Source: Artocarpus heterophyllus (lineage: Eukaryota; Streptophyta; Magnoliopsida; Rosales; Moraceae). From it: 64,000 nt of DNA. A program made the position numbers and the translations under genes. Positions 12,957 through 25,357 of the stretch are shown in pieces. The stretch covers positions 19,821,652 to 19,885,651 of the forward strand of contig CM046344.1 of assembly GCA_025403435.1 (NCBI GenBank), given 5' to 3'. A model generated the notes under the pieces. The model worked only from the letters and a program-made list of their open reading frames with translations, had not been told where the DNA came from and searched no databases. Positions within the stretch are counted from its first letter, which is position 1, and each line of letters begins with the position of its first letter.

Positions 12957-14138
12957 TCAGGCGTTTGTCGGTGGGGCTTCAAGTCTCCCTTGACTAATTA
13001 GTGGCCCTTCAAGGGAGGCTTGCATCTGATGCAGCTGGGCTTGAGGATGAGCTCTTTGCGGGGCATTAGCACTCATCAGCTTGGGGCAGTTCTTTACAAA
13101 GTGGTCTTCACGCCCACATATGAAACATTGGTTTATCCCCAATCGGCATTCCCCTGGATGCTTCTTTCCACATTTGGCACATGGTTGAAATCGCCTATCA
13201 TTGTTGTTGCGATGACCATCATTGTGCCTTTTATTGTCTTGGCCCTGCTGGTTTTGAGGATTACCCTTCCTCTTGTTATTTCTCCAGTTCTGGTTGTTGT
13301 TGTTGTTGTTCCTGTGGGGAGGGCGGTTCTGGTTGCTTGTATTGTTGGCCTGCTAGTTGGGCTGAGGCTGGTTCCTTCTTAACTTGGACAGATAGAACTC
13401 AGCACGTTGAGCCCTCATAACAACTTGTTCTTAGGTCCTTGGCGGACTAGCCCCATCAACAATTGCAACAATGTCTGGTCTAAGGGCTCTGATCAACCTT
13501 TTGACCCTTTCACCTTCGTTCATAACCATCCATGGGCATAGACGAGCAAGCTGATCAAACTTTGTCACCACATCGGTGACTGACATGTCCCCCTGGCGTA
13601 AGCTCTCGAACTCCTCATAATGCTTCCTCGTGACATTCATGTGGAAGAACTTCGTGTTGAACTCGTGAACAAAGTCAGCTCATGTCATCTCTTCAACATT
13701 CCTGCTCTGTTCGATGCCATCCCACCATATCCTGGCCTCCATGGTGAGGCAATATGAGGAACAGAGGACTTTCTCGTTGTCCGAAAAATCCATAAGTCGT
13801 AAGGTGGCCTCAGTCGTCTTCAACCATCCTTGAGCGACTAACGGGTTCTTTGAACCCTCAAAGTCAGCTGGGTTGACTCTCTTCCATCTGACTAGAAGAG
13901 GTTCCTGATAAGCTGCTCTTGGTTCAGCAGCAGGAGCTGGGACTTCGTTTACTTGTACTTGTGGTTGTGGACAAGGAGGAGGCACATCATTGCCTCGTTG
14001 TTCACCATTCTGGCCGTTGGCCCTTAATGCAGCTATTTCCCTTCGTTGATCCTCCAACTGCCTTTGCAGTTCAGCAATCATTGTCATGAGTCTCTCGTTG
14101 GTCTGGGTGCGGGTTTGCATTCTTCTGTGGCCGTCCAT
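12957..14138 (-). pseudogene. Gypsy gag remnant, internal region 1
   Basis: Start chosen at 14,138 (MDGHRRMQTRTQTNERL), soon after the untranslated leader. A coiled-coil-like stretch (LQRQLEDQRREIAALRANG), a proline-rich segment and the capsid-like core (EPLLVRWKRVNPADFEG, YCLTMEARIWWDGIEQ) follow. A CCHC zinc knuckle (CFICGREDHFVKNC) lies near 13,100. Breaks: TGG to TGA at 13,680-13,682, CAA to TAA at 13,431-13,433, and a CAG to TAG in the asparagine/glutamine-rich region near 13,350. Region 2 keeps the sense codon at the first two sites. Structural capsid-forming protein in intact relatives; broken here. Confidence 0.9.
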
Positions 14139-14337
14139 CGTAAATTTCCTAAAATAATTAGGACTTAGAAATAATCTTCCATTTATGAGACAGGTTTTCA
14201 CTACTATGTCATTAATCATTAATCATTCAAACCTTAATCTTATCATCATACTTGCATCAATATATCTAACTTAATAACATACTTACTTGGAGGACTTGGA
14301 TTGACGTGTGGCGATATGAATTGTAATCGGAAGATTC

Positions 14338-14349
14338 GCTCTGATACCA
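14338..14349 (-). promoter_or_regulatory. Primer-binding site (initiator tRNA-Met), internal region 1
   Basis: Minus strand reads TGGTATCAGAGC, five bases inside the end of LTR 2. This is the standard plant retrotransposon site complementary to the 3' end of initiator tRNA-Met. Confidence 0.93.
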
Positions 14350-14707
14350 AAGCCTGAAACGCCCCTTAATTCGGACGTCACAGATGTCGTTACATACATA
14401 CGTTCGTACTTGCATAAACTTTAAACATATAAATAATAACAAACTTAATCAGTATAATTGATTTTAAAAATACTTAAACATACATAACCAGGATCCATTC
14501 ATACCTTCAATTTTTTTTTTTAACTTATCATTGTTTAGAATAACAAGGTTTAACTTATTCCATATCATAATTTATTCAATTATACTTAAATTAATCATGA
14601 ACTTACTTAATAATATAGGTTTATCAAGTTGTAAAAATCAGAACTTAACAAAACATCACAACATACCACAATAAACATCAAATCACTTAAAACTTACTTA
14701 CTCCCAC

Positions 14708-14905
14708 AGTTCGGCAAGCCGAACTTGGGACTTCGGCAGGCTGAACATGATCGGCCGGCCAGAGTTCCCTCAACCGGCAAACCGGCAGAGGCTTTGCAAT
14801 TCGGACCAAAAATTCATCCATGTTCGATAGGCCGAGAAATGTGATCGGTAGGCCGAACTCCTGGACTTTGGCAGGCCAGCCAAAACGTTCGGCAGGCCGT
14901 CCGAG
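14708..14905. repeat. Palindrome cluster, low-coordinate side of LTR 2
   Basis: About seven to eight degenerate units (ttcggcaagccgaac, ttcggcaggctgaac, atcggtaggccgaac and others); more decayed than in LTR 1, with few perfect arms. Confidence 0.85.
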
Positions 14906-17052
14906 ACCAATCTTTGAGAAATCCAAAATTTTAAAACCAACCAACTTTTCGTAAAAGATAGCGGAAGTCCATAATTCATTAAAAAATGATAAAATAACTT
15001 ATAAAACCATAATATAAGTATTCTTAAAGCTTAACATAAAAATATATTCGACTATAGAACTTGATCAAATCATAAAATCGTTCTTCTTGGCGTGCTTCCG
15101 GTTACAATTTATCGTGCATATGCTCACACGCCTTCCCATGTCCTCCTCCTAGTCCATGATTTTCTTACCCTTATCTGCAACATGACATAAAATATTATTA
15201 AGCTAATGCTTAGTAAGTACATATATTCTCACAATTTAAAACATTTCATAAACATCATGATCATCATCATCATCATCATCATATCATAAAAGTGCTTTAA
15301 GCACAATTTCATAGAAACATATCTTTCATTACATTGACCATTTTAAAACTTATTCCATTTTTTTTTATCTTAAGGGCACAAGTGTTGCACCATAATCATC
15401 ATCATAGGCGTGCCGTCATGAGAGAAGAAGGGTAGCTAATCCCAAACCAAACATGATATCATAGAACATCATTACATTACATTGGTGTGCAACACTTATT
15501 ACGTGAGACATATATATGTACATAATTTTCATACTTTGAAACATGTCATAATTATCATGCAAAACTTTTAAATCATGAAAATTTTTCATAGAAGTCCTTA
15601 AGGAAAAATATCCATAAAAATCATCATGAATATTATTATGAACATAACATCAAACCTTGTAAAAACATGTGTCATGTTGCAGGTGAGAATGTACTTACCT
15701 TATCGTTAGCTTACTTAACCATAACGTGATTTGGTGGCGATGCCGCGGCCTCGTAGTGCTCGTTCCTTGAGTGTTCATGCCATTTTCCATTTTAAAGATG
15801 CAATACATTAATACGTATCATAAAACATCCATGCATATAACATTCATTCATATACATTCATCTCATAATCCATAACCATCATCGTAAAACCTGAAATTAT
15901 CATCACATATATATTTTCATCACATCCATTACAATCAATAATTCATAACCATAAACATTGTCATCACATAAACATGTTATTATAATTTTTCTTTACTTAT
16001 AAAAATTACCTTAAGCGTATAAAAACAAGCCATACATTTTAAACATATTTATCTTTTAAATAAAATGTTTTCGAACAAATATATATATTTTAATTTAAAA
16101 CTCTATACAATCATCATATTATCATGCATAAAATCATTTTATTATCATAAAATCATGTAAATACATAGAAAGTTAAATAAACAAAAATCCCAAAAACAAC
16201 ATTATCATAACAGTTTTCTTATTATAATCTCATAAAAATTTCATAATCATAAAAATAAAATACATTCATCATACATATGCATATTCTTAACAACATCATT
16301 CATTACCTCTTGAATAATCATTACCTTTTCATATATAAAAATTAAACAGTAACATTACTGTGAATGGTAGAAGACAAAAATATTCATTTTTCATTAAAAA
16401 CACCATATAACATATATGCATAACATCACATTTAACAAATTTGAGACATAACACAATACCTATAGAAAGATATTGTAGACAAAACGAGGAGAAGAATTTC
16501 TTTTCAAAAATACCAGAAAAGCCAAATTCATACCTTGAAGTTTCTTCTCAAAATTCTTGAATTTTAACCAACGAAACAAGACTTTTCTTTCAATATTTGC
16601 AGAGAATTTTCGAGAGAGAGAGAGAGGAAGAACTCGTGTTGAAGAAGAGAAGAAAAGAGAATGAAAGAATGAAAGAATGTCTCAGAAATGAATGAGAGAG
16701 GAGTGAATATCTGAGGAAAGAGCGTTAAATTTTTTCTAACGTAATGTGTATAATGAAGAGTCATTACTCTTCATTAAGTCAGAAATTTCTTACTGTTAAG
16801 AGGCTGATTGGCGTGGAGAAAAGGAGAGAAAGAAGGAAATTAAACAAATCATTCACAACTTTCCATGTTTTGCCCATTTAAAATTGGAAACCATTTAAAT
16901 TGACATAAATCATGCAAGTCAAACCCTTTTTATTTCCTTAACTGATAAAATCCTTCCATTATTATGCCAATTAATCACATTAAATCATCCAATTAATGTA
17001 ATTAACTCAGCCATAATTTTGGAGGGATTTCTGCTGACTGCTCGTCAACCGT

Positions 17053-17160
17053 ATTCGGCCTGCCGATTTTCCCCTTCGGCATGCCAGTTCCAGCAAGTTC
17101 GGCCTGCCGATGGGTTTCTTCGGCCTACCGATCTCGGGCAAGATGTTCAACCTACCGAAC
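17053..17160. repeat. Palindrome cluster, high-coordinate side of LTR 2 (opposite orientation)
   Basis: Five units of the ttcggcctgccga type, including the ttttccccttcggcatgcc unit missing from LTR 1; the last (ttcaacctaccgaac) is decayed. Confidence 0.85.
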
Positions 17161-17407
17161 TGTCCTTAAATGCCATACAATAAAACATACATTCATTATT
17201 GCATCATAAATAAACATATACTTAGAATTTCACATAAACACTAGAGCACAACGATCCCATGCGGTCGTCACCTGTCACAAAACTTGACATAAAAGTTAGT
17301 AACATGCACATCACATATCATATCATATAACTAAATTTATTAATAAAATTCCTTATCAACGTTACTAACTTAACGTGGTCCGTTACATAAAATAGGCTGG
17401 TGTTACA

Positions 17408-17421
17408 ATTCTCCCCACCTT
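17408..17421 (-). promoter_or_regulatory. Polypurine tract, internal region 2
   Basis: Identical aaggtggggagaat next to the end of LTR 2. Confidence 0.85.
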
Positions 17422-17443
17422 ATAAAATTTTTGTCCTCAAAAC

Positions 17444-20400
17444 TTAGAATAAATGCGGATACATAACTTTCATGTCATCTTCACGTTCCCATGTAGCTTC
17501 TTCAACTTGATGATTTCGCCATAATACCTTGACCAATGGAATTTCTTTATTCCTCAAAGTCTTCGTTTTCTGATCGAGTATCTTTATTGGCTTTTCTTCA
17601 TAACTTAAGTCTTCTCATATCTCGATCACTTGTGGCTCAATCACATGCGTAGGGTCCGGAACATACTTCTTAAGCATGGAGACATGAAATACATTATGCA
17701 TTGCGGACATTTCAGATGGCAACTTCAGCTGATAAGCTACTTTGCCTATTCGTTTAACAACTTCATAAGGACCGATGAATCTTGGGCTTAACTTGCTTTT
17801 CTTCCCAAACCTCATAACCCCTTTCATTGGTGCAACTTTCAAAAACACATATTCGCCTACAGCGAATTCTAAAGGTCTTCTTCTTTTGTCAGCATAACTC
17901 TTTTGACAGCTTTGAGCGGTCTCTATTCTTCTTCTTATTAACTTTATCATCTCAGAAGTTTCATTCACAAAGTCGGTTCTTTCAGCATCTATGCTTTCCA
18001 TCAGCTTCTTTTCACCAGCTTTGTGCCAACATATAGGTGACCTACATTTTTGCCCATACAGTGTTTCATATGGTGCCATTCCAATTGTCGCTTGAAAGCT
18101 GTTGTTATAAGCAAACTCTGCTAACAGCAACAGTTTACACCAGCTGGTCTTAAAATTGAGAGAACAAGCTCGTAGCATATCTTCTAGAATCAAGTTCGTC
18201 CTCTCTGTTTGGCCGTCAGCCTAAGGATGAAAAGCTTTGCTGAAATGAAGCCTGGTTCCCATTGTAGTCTGAACACTCTTCCAAAACTTAGATGTGAACC
18301 TGTCGTCACGATTTGAGATAATTGACTTGGAATCCCATGAAGTCGTACAATTTCCTTAACATAGAGTTCCGTAAACCGTTCCATAGAGTAAGTGATCTTG
18401 ATAGGAATGAAATGCGCCGTCTTCGTCAGCCGATCCACAACTACCCAAATTGCATCATAACCGTTCGTAGTTCTGGGTAAGCCGGTAATGAAATCCATTG
18501 CTATTTCCTCCCATTTCCATTTCGGTATTTGAATAGACTGTAGTTCACCACCAGGTCTCTGGTGTTCAGCCTTTACTTGCTGACATGTCATACATTTCTT
18601 CACATACTTTGCAACATCACGTTTCATTCCAAACCACCAGAAGTTACCCTTTAGATCATTATACATCTTTGTTGCACCTAGATGAATAGAGTAAGGAGTG
18701 TCATGAATTTCTGCCAAGATCCTTTCCCTTACATCATCAACGTTGGGAACACATAAACAGTCCTTAAGATACAGAGTTCTATCATCCGCAATACGAAACT
18801 CTTGACATTTTCCTTCTTTCATTTCTTTCTTGATCCTTACAAGGCTTTCGTCGTCGTCTTGCCTACTCTGAATTTCATCATACATCGTCGGAGCAAGAGA
18901 GAGTGCTGATAGCTGGCCTGCTATAAGTTTTAAACCGAAGTCTAGAATTTTCTTCCTTAAAGGTGGAGACATAGCTTGCATAGACATTAACGTGGCAACT
19001 GACTTCCTACTTAAAGCATCAGCTACTCGGTTAGCTTTACAAGGATGATAAAGGATTTCATAATCATAATCCTTCACCAACTCTAGTCATCTTCATTGTC
19101 TCATGTTCAGGTCTCTTTGCGTGAAGAATCACTTCAGACTTTGATGATCAGTGAAGATCTTGCATTGGACTCCATATAAATAGTGTCTCCATATCTTCAA
19201 TGCAAAAATGACTGCTGCTAACTTGAGGTCATGAGTAGGATAGTTCTTTTCATAATCCTTTAATTGTCTTGAAACATAAGCAATCACCTTTTCATTCTGC
19301 ATTAATACAGCTCCTAGGCCCATCTTGGAAGTATCACTATAGATTTCGAATCCATCATTTCCCTCAGGAATTGCTAACACTGGAGCCGTCGTTAATCTTT
19401 TCTTCAGTTCTTGAAAGCTCTCTTCACATGCATCCGTCCATTCATGCTTCTTTCCTTTGCGAGTTAAGTTTGTGAGTGGAGCTGCTATCTTAGAGAAATC
19501 TTCTACGAATCTCCGATAGTAACCTGCTAGACCCAAGAAGCTCTTATTTCACTTGCATTCATCGGTTGCTTCCAATTGAGTACAGCTTCTACTTTAGCAG
19601 GGTCCACCATAATCCCATCCTTTGAAATAACATGCCCTAGGAATGACTCTTTATCAAACCAAAACTCACATTTGGAGAACTTAGCATATAGCTGGTGTCT
19701 TCTTAGAGTCTCCAGCACAATCCTTAAATGTTCTTCATGTTCTTCTTGATTCTTAGAGTAGACAAGAATATCATCGATAAATACAACAACAAATTTATCA
19801 AGGAAATCCTTGAATACTCTGTTCATTAAATCCATAAAGGCAGCAGGTGCATTCGTTAGACCGAAAGGCATAACCACAAATTCATGGTGACCATACCTTG
19901 ACCTGAAAGCAGTCTTGGGGATATCTCCTTCTTTAATCTTCAACTGGTGATATCCTGATCGTAGATCAATCTTTGAGAACACCGATGCACCCTTGAGCTG
20001 ATCAAACAAATCATCAATTCGAGGCAACGGATACTTGTTCTTGATCGTCACCTTGTTTAGCTCTCTATAGTCGATGCAGAGTCTCATAGTGCCATCCTTC
20101 TTTTTCACAAACAAGACTGGAGCACCCCACGGTGAGTGACTTGGCCTGATAAATCCTTTGTCAAGTAGCTCCTTTAATTGCATGTGAAGCTCCTTTAATT
20201 CTGCCGGGGCCATTCTATATGGTGCTTTTGAGATTGGGTCGGTGCCTGGAGCGAGCTCAATCTCGAATTCAACTTCTCTTTCTGGCAGTAGACTCGTTAG
20301 ATCATCAGGAAACACATCTTCATATTCATGAACAACATGCACATCTTCAATTCTTGTCTTTCCTTCTTGGCTTTTATCTACAATATTTGCCAGATAGCCC

Positions 20401-20858
20401 ATGCAGCCACTTGCTAAAAGCTTCCTTGCTTTCATTGCTGATAGAAACATGTGGGGTTTCTTCCTGGTCTCGCCAACATAAACGAATTTCTGATCACCTT
20501 CAGGATGGAAGATCACCTTTTGTTTCCGGCATTCGATTGCGGCATTATACTTACTTAGGAAATCCATCCCAAGAATCATGTTGTAATCATGCATGTCGAT
20601 CACAATGAGGTCGACGAAAAGTTCCCTATTAGAAATCCATAGGGGTACTGTACGCAAACAATGCGTGGATAATATCACTTCCCCGGAGGGTAGTGTCGTA
20701 GTGAATCCCTGTCTCATAGGCTCTAAACGAACCCCTAACTTCTTAGCATGTGACTTAGACACAAAAGAATGCATGGCACTCGTATCAAAAAGAACATAAA
20801 CATCATTAGATAAGCTCGTTATCTGACCTGTGACCATATTGGAGGCTTCAGCAGCCAC
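17444..20858 (-). pseudogene. Gypsy pol remnant, internal region 2 (protease-RT-RNase H-integrase-chromodomain)
   Basis: Same domain order as region 1. Open stretches: 19,527-20,858 (protease and RT, with FIDDILVYS), 19,129-19,536 (RNase H), 18,190-19,080 (end of RNase H, integrase zinc domain and start of the core) and 17,615-18,193 (integrase C-terminal part), then the chromodomain to 17,444. A one-base deletion near 19,543 (cttattt against ccttattt) separates RT from RNase H. Stops peculiar to this copy follow: TGC to TGA twice and TGG to TGA near 19,085-19,130. The integrase frameshift and the TGA just before the chromodomain (next to 17,615) are the same as in region 1, so they predate the doubling. 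Confidence 0.92.
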
Positions 20859-20882
20859 CTATTCTTTCATCATGGCATAGAT

Positions 20883-22070
20883 TCAGGCATTTGTCGGTGG
20901 GGCTTCAAGTCTCCCTTGACTAATTAGTGGCCCTTCAAGGGAGGCTTGCATCTGATGTAGCTGGGCTTGAGGAGGAGCTCTTTGTAGGGCATTAGCACTC
21001 ATCAACTTGGGGCAGTTCTTTACAAAGTGGTCTTCACACCCACATATGAAACATTGGTTTGTCCCCAATCGGCATTCCCCTGGATGCTTCTTTCCACGTT
21101 TGGGACATCGTTGAAATTGCCTATCATTGTTGTTGCGCTGACCATCATTGTGCCTTTTATTGTCTTGGCCCTACTGGTTTTGAGGATTACCCTTCCTCTT
21201 GTTATTTCTCCAGTTCTGGTTGTTGTTGTTGTTGTTGTTGTTCCTGTGGGGATGGCGGTTCTGGTTGCTTGTATTGTTGGCCTACTGGTTGGGCTGACGC
21301 TGGTTCCTTCTTAACTTGGATAGATGGAATTTAGCACGTTGAGCCCTCATAACAACCTATTCTTGGGTCCTTGGCGGACTAGCCCCATCAACAATCGCAG
21401 CGATGTCTGGCCTAAGGGCTCTGATCAACCTTCTGACCCTTTCACCTTCATTCATAACCATCCCTGGGCATAAACGAGCAAGCTGATCAAACTTTGTCAC
21501 CACATCGGTGATTGACATATCCCCCTGGCGTAAGCTCTCGAACTCCTCATAATGCTTCCTTGTGACATTCATGTGGAAGAACTTTGTGTTGAACTCGTGA
21601 ACAAAGTCAGTCCATGTCATTTCTTCTACATTCCTGCTCTGTTCGATGCCATCCCACCATATCCTGGCCTCCATGGTGAGGCAATATGAGGCACAGAGGA
21701 CTTTCTCGTTGTCTGAAAAATCCATAAGTCGTAAGGTGGCGTCAGTCTTCCTCAACCATCCTTGAGCGACTAACGGGTCCTTTGAACCCTCAAAGTCAGC
21801 TGGCTTGACTCTCTTCCATCTGACCAGAAGAGGTTCCTGATAAGCCGCTCTTGGTTCAGCAGCAGGAGCTGGAACTTCGTTTACTTGTACTTGTGGCTGT
21901 GGAGGAGGAGGAGGCACATCATTGCCTCGTTGTTCACCATTCTAGCCGTTGGCCCATAATGCAACTATTTTCCTTCGTTGATCCTCCAACTGCCTTTGCA
22001 GTTCAACAATCATCGTCATGAGTCTCTCGTTGGTCTGGGTGCGGGTCTGCATAATTCTGTGGCCATCCAT
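20883..22070 (-). pseudogene. Gypsy gag remnant, internal region 2
   Basis: Starts at 22,070 (MDGHRIMQ). It is broken by CAG to TAG near 21,945 (sense in region 1), and continues in 21,357-21,917 through the capsid-like core with the tryptophan codon that is a stop in region 1 (EEMTWTDFVHEF). A TAG follows at 21,357-21,359 and the CCHC knuckle (CFICGCEDHFVKNC) lies near 21,025. Between gag and pol both internal regions share an in-frame TGA and TAG (near 20,883 and 20,860 here). Confidence 0.9.
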
Positions 22071-22268
22071 CGTAAATTTCCTAAAACAATTAGGACTTAG
22101 AAATAATCTTCCATTTATGAGAAAGGTTTTCACTACTATGTCATTAATCATTAATCATTCAAACCATAATCTTATCATCATACTTGCATCAATATATCTA
22201 ACTTAATAACATACTTACTTGGAGGACTTGGATTGACGTGTGGCGATATAATTGTAATCGGAAGATTC

Positions 22269-22280
22269 GCTCTAATACCA
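22269..22280 (-). promoter_or_regulatory. Primer-binding site, internal region 2 (one mismatch)
   Basis: Minus strand reads TGGTATTAGAGC, one transition away from the perfect site in region 1, at the same five-base distance from the LTR. Confidence 0.85.
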
Positions 22281-22640
22281 AAGCCTGTAACGCCCCTTAA
22301 ACCAGACGTCACAGATGTCATTACATATATACGTTCGTACTTGCATAAACTTTAAACATATAAATAATATCAAACTTAATCAGTATAATTGATTTTAAAA
22401 ATACTTAAACATACATAACCAGGATCCATTCATACCTTCAATTTTTTTTTTTAACTTATCATTGTTTAGAATAACAAGGTTTAACTTATTCCATATCATA
22501 ATTTATTCAATTATACTTAAATTAATCATGAACTTACTTAATAATATAGGTTTATCAAGTTGTAAAAATCAGAACTTAACAAAACATCACAACATACCAC
22601 AATAAACATCAAATCACTTAAAACTTACTTACCCCCACAG

Positions 22641-22835
22641 TTCGGCAAGCCGAACTTGGGACTTCAGCAGGCCAAACATGATCGGCAGGCTGGAGTTCCC
22701 TCAACCGGCAAGCCGGCAGAGGCTTTGTAATTCGGACTATAAATTCATCCATGTTCGGCAGGCCAGGAAGATGTGATCGGCAGGCCGAACTTCTGGACTT
22801 TGGCAGGCCAGCTAAAATGTTCGGCAGGCCGTCCG
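22641..22835. repeat. Palindrome cluster, low-coordinate side of LTR 3
   Basis: About eight units (ttcggcaagccgaac, atcggcaggccgaac, ttcggcaggccgtcc and others). Confidence 0.85.
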
Positions 22836-23184
22836 AGCCCAATCTTTGAGAAAACCAAAATTTTAAAACCAATCAACTTTTCGTAAAACATAGCAGAAGT
22901 CCATAATTCATAAAAAAATGATAAAATAACTTATAAAAATATAATATAAGTATTCTTAAAACTTAACATAAAAATATATTCAAATATATAACTCGATCAA
23001 ATCATAAAATCGTTCTTCTTCGCGTGCTTTCCGTTACAATTTATCGTGCATATGCTCACACGCCTTCCCATGTCCTCCTCCTAGTCCATGATTTTCTTAC
23101 CCTTATCTGTAACATGACATAAAACATTATTAAGCTATTGCTTAGTAAGTACATATATTCTCACAATTTAAAACATTTCATAAA

Positions 23185-23217
<33 letters not shown>

Positions 23218-24974
23218 ATCATAAAAGTGCTTTAAGCACAATTTCATAGAAACATATCTTTCATTACATTGACCATTTTAAAACTTATTCCATTTTTTTT
23301 TATCTTAAGGGCACAAGTGTTGCACCATAAACATCATCATAGGCGTGCCGTCATGAGAGGAGAAGGGTAGCTAATCCCAAACCAAACATGACATCATAGA
23401 ACATCTTTACATTACATTGGTGTGCAACACTTATTACGTGAGACATATATATGTACATAATTTTCATACTTTGAAACATGTCATAATTATCATGCATAAC
23501 TTTTAAATCATGAAAATCTTTCATAGAAATCCTTAAGGAAAAATATCCATAAAAATCATCAGGAATATTATTATGAACATAACATCAAACCTTGTAAAAA
23601 CTTGTGTCATGTTGCAGGTGAGAATGTACTTACCTTATCGTTAGCTTACTTAACCATAACATGATTTGGTGGCGATGCCGCGATCTCGTAGTGCTCGTTC
23701 CTTGAGTGTTCATGCCATTTTCCATTTTAAAGATGCAATACATTAATACGTATCATAAAACATCCATGCATATAACATTCATTCATATACATTAATCTCA
23801 TAATCCATAACCATCATCATAAAACATGAAATTATATTTTCATCACATCCATTACAATCAATAATTCATAACCATAAACATTGTCATCACATAAACATGT
23901 TATTATAATTTTTCTTTACTTATAAAAATTACCTTAAGCATATAAAAACAAACCATACATTTTAAACATATTTATCTTTTAAATAAAACGTTTTTGAACA
24001 AATACATATATTTTAATTTAAAACTCCATACAACCATCATATTATCATGCATAAAATCATTTTATTATCATAAAATCATGTAAATACATAAAAAGTTTAA
24101 TGAACGAAAATCCCAAAAACAACATTATCATAACAGTTTTCTTATTATAATCTCATAAAAATTTCATAATCATAAAAATAAAATACATTCATCATACATA
24201 TGCATATTCTTAACAACATCATTCATTACCTCTTGAATAATCATTACCTTTTCATATATAAAAATTAAACAGTAACATTATTGTGAAGGGTAGAAGACAA
24301 AAATATTCATTTTTCATTAAAAACACCATATAACATATATGCATAACATCACATTTAAAAAATTTGAGACATAACACAATACCTATAGAAAGATATTGTA
24401 GACGAAACGAGGAGAAGAATTTCTTTTCAAAAATACCAGAAAAGCCGAATTCATACCTTGAAATTTCTTCTCAAAATTCTTGAATTTTAACCAACAAAAC
24501 AAGACTTTTCTTTCAATATTTGCAGAGAATTTTTGAGAGAGAGAGAGGAAGAACTCGTGGAGAAGAAGAGAAGAAAAGAGATTGAAAGAATGAAAGAATG
24601 TCTCACAAATGAATGAGAGAGGAGTGAATATCTGAGGAAAGAGCGTTAAAATTTTTCTAACGAACTGTGTATAATGAAGAGTAATGCTCTTCATTAAGTC
24701 AGAAATTTCTGACTGTTAAGAGGCTGATTGGCGTGGAGAAAAGTAGAGAAAGAAGGAAATTAAACAAATCATTCACAACTTTCCATGTTTTGCCCATTTA
24801 AAATTGGAAACCATTTAAATTGACATAAATCATGCAAGTCAAACCCCTTTTATTTCCTTAACTAATAAAATCCTTCCATTATTATGCCAATTAATCACAT
24901 TAAATCATCCAATTGAATGTAATTAACTCAGCCATAATTTTGGAGAGATTTCTGCTGACTGCTCGTCAGCCGTG

Positions 24975-25105
24975 TTTGGCCTGCCGATTTTCCCCTTCGG
25001 CTTGTCGGTTCCAGCAAGTTCGACCTGCCGATGGGTTTCTTCGGCCTACCGATCTCGGGCAAGATGTTTGGCCTGTCGATCTTAAAAGTTCGGCTTGCCG
25101 AACTG
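24975..25105. repeat. Palindrome cluster, high-coordinate side of LTR 3 (opposite orientation)
   Basis: Six units of the ttcggcctgccga type, ending with the LTR 3-specific ttcggcttgccgaac. Confidence 0.85.
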
Positions 25106-25352
25106 TCCTTAAATGCCATACAATAAAACATACATTCATTATTGGCATCATAAATAAACATATACTTAGAATTTCACATGAACACTAGAGCACAACGATC
25201 CCTTGTGGTCGTCACCTGTCATAAAACTTGACATAAAAGTTAGTAACATGCACATCATATATCATATCATATAACTAAATTTATTAATAACATTCTTTAT
25301 CAACGTTACTAATCTTAACGTGGTTCGTTACATAAAATAGGCGGGTGTTACA

Positions 25353-25357
25353 TTCAC
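25353..25357. repeat. Right target-site duplication of the gypsy array
   Basis: ttcac directly after GTTACA; host intron sequence resumes as aaccaagggtttcaac. Confidence 0.95.

Larger units (their letters stand above)
14355..17407 (-). mobile_element. LTR 2 (middle LTR, apparent LTR1/LTR3 recombinant)
   Basis: 3,053 bp. Its low end starts TGAAAC, not TGTAAC, and it has no target-site duplication of its own. Low-coordinate sequence shares derived states with LTR 3: a short poly-T with deletion near 14,521, cggcaagccgaac near 14,710, and ggcgatgccgcg near 15,736. Higher sequence shares states with LTR 1: cgtaaaac near 15,880, a retained catcacatat near 15,900, ttttcgaac near 16,070, gaagtttcttc near 16,535, and absence of the extra palindrome unit found in LTR 3 near 25,085. 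See findings. Confidence 0.93.
6436..25352 (-). mobile_element. Ty3/gypsy chromovirus (Tekay/Del type) tandem array: LTR-internal-LTR-internal-LTR
   Basis: Three ~3.06-kb LTRs (6,436-9,493; 14,355-17,407; 22,286-25,352) flank two ~4.87-kb internal regions, all on the minus strand. The outer ends are TGTAAC and GTTACA and one 5-bp duplication (ttcac) brackets the whole array, so it behaves as a single insertion that later became a tandem. Each internal region has, from its 5' end, a tRNA-iMet primer-binding site, gag with a CCHC knuckle, protease, reverse transcriptase, RNase H, integrase and a C-terminal chromodomain, then a polypurine tract. The chromodomain, long LTRs and TGTAAC start suggest the Tekay/Del clade. 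All frames are broken, so the array is not autonomous. It sits in the intron splitting the MBD coding region of the host gene and is in the same transcriptional orientation. Confidence 0.95.
22286..25352 (-). mobile_element. LTR 3 (5' LTR of the array)
   Basis: 3,067 bp, TGTAAC...GTTACA, followed by the ttcac duplication. It has a ~10-bp deletion near 23,830 and an extra palindrome unit near 25,070-25,100 (gatcttaaaagttcggcttgcc) relative to LTRs 1 and 2, and a (CAT)n run near 23,186-23,218. Confidence 0.95.

Noticed and set aside
11342..13420. Plus-strand open frames across the gypsy pol and gag region (and their copies at 19,269-21,334)
   Set aside because: They lie antisense to clear protease, RT, RNase H and gag zinc-knuckle coding sequence and resemble no known protein.
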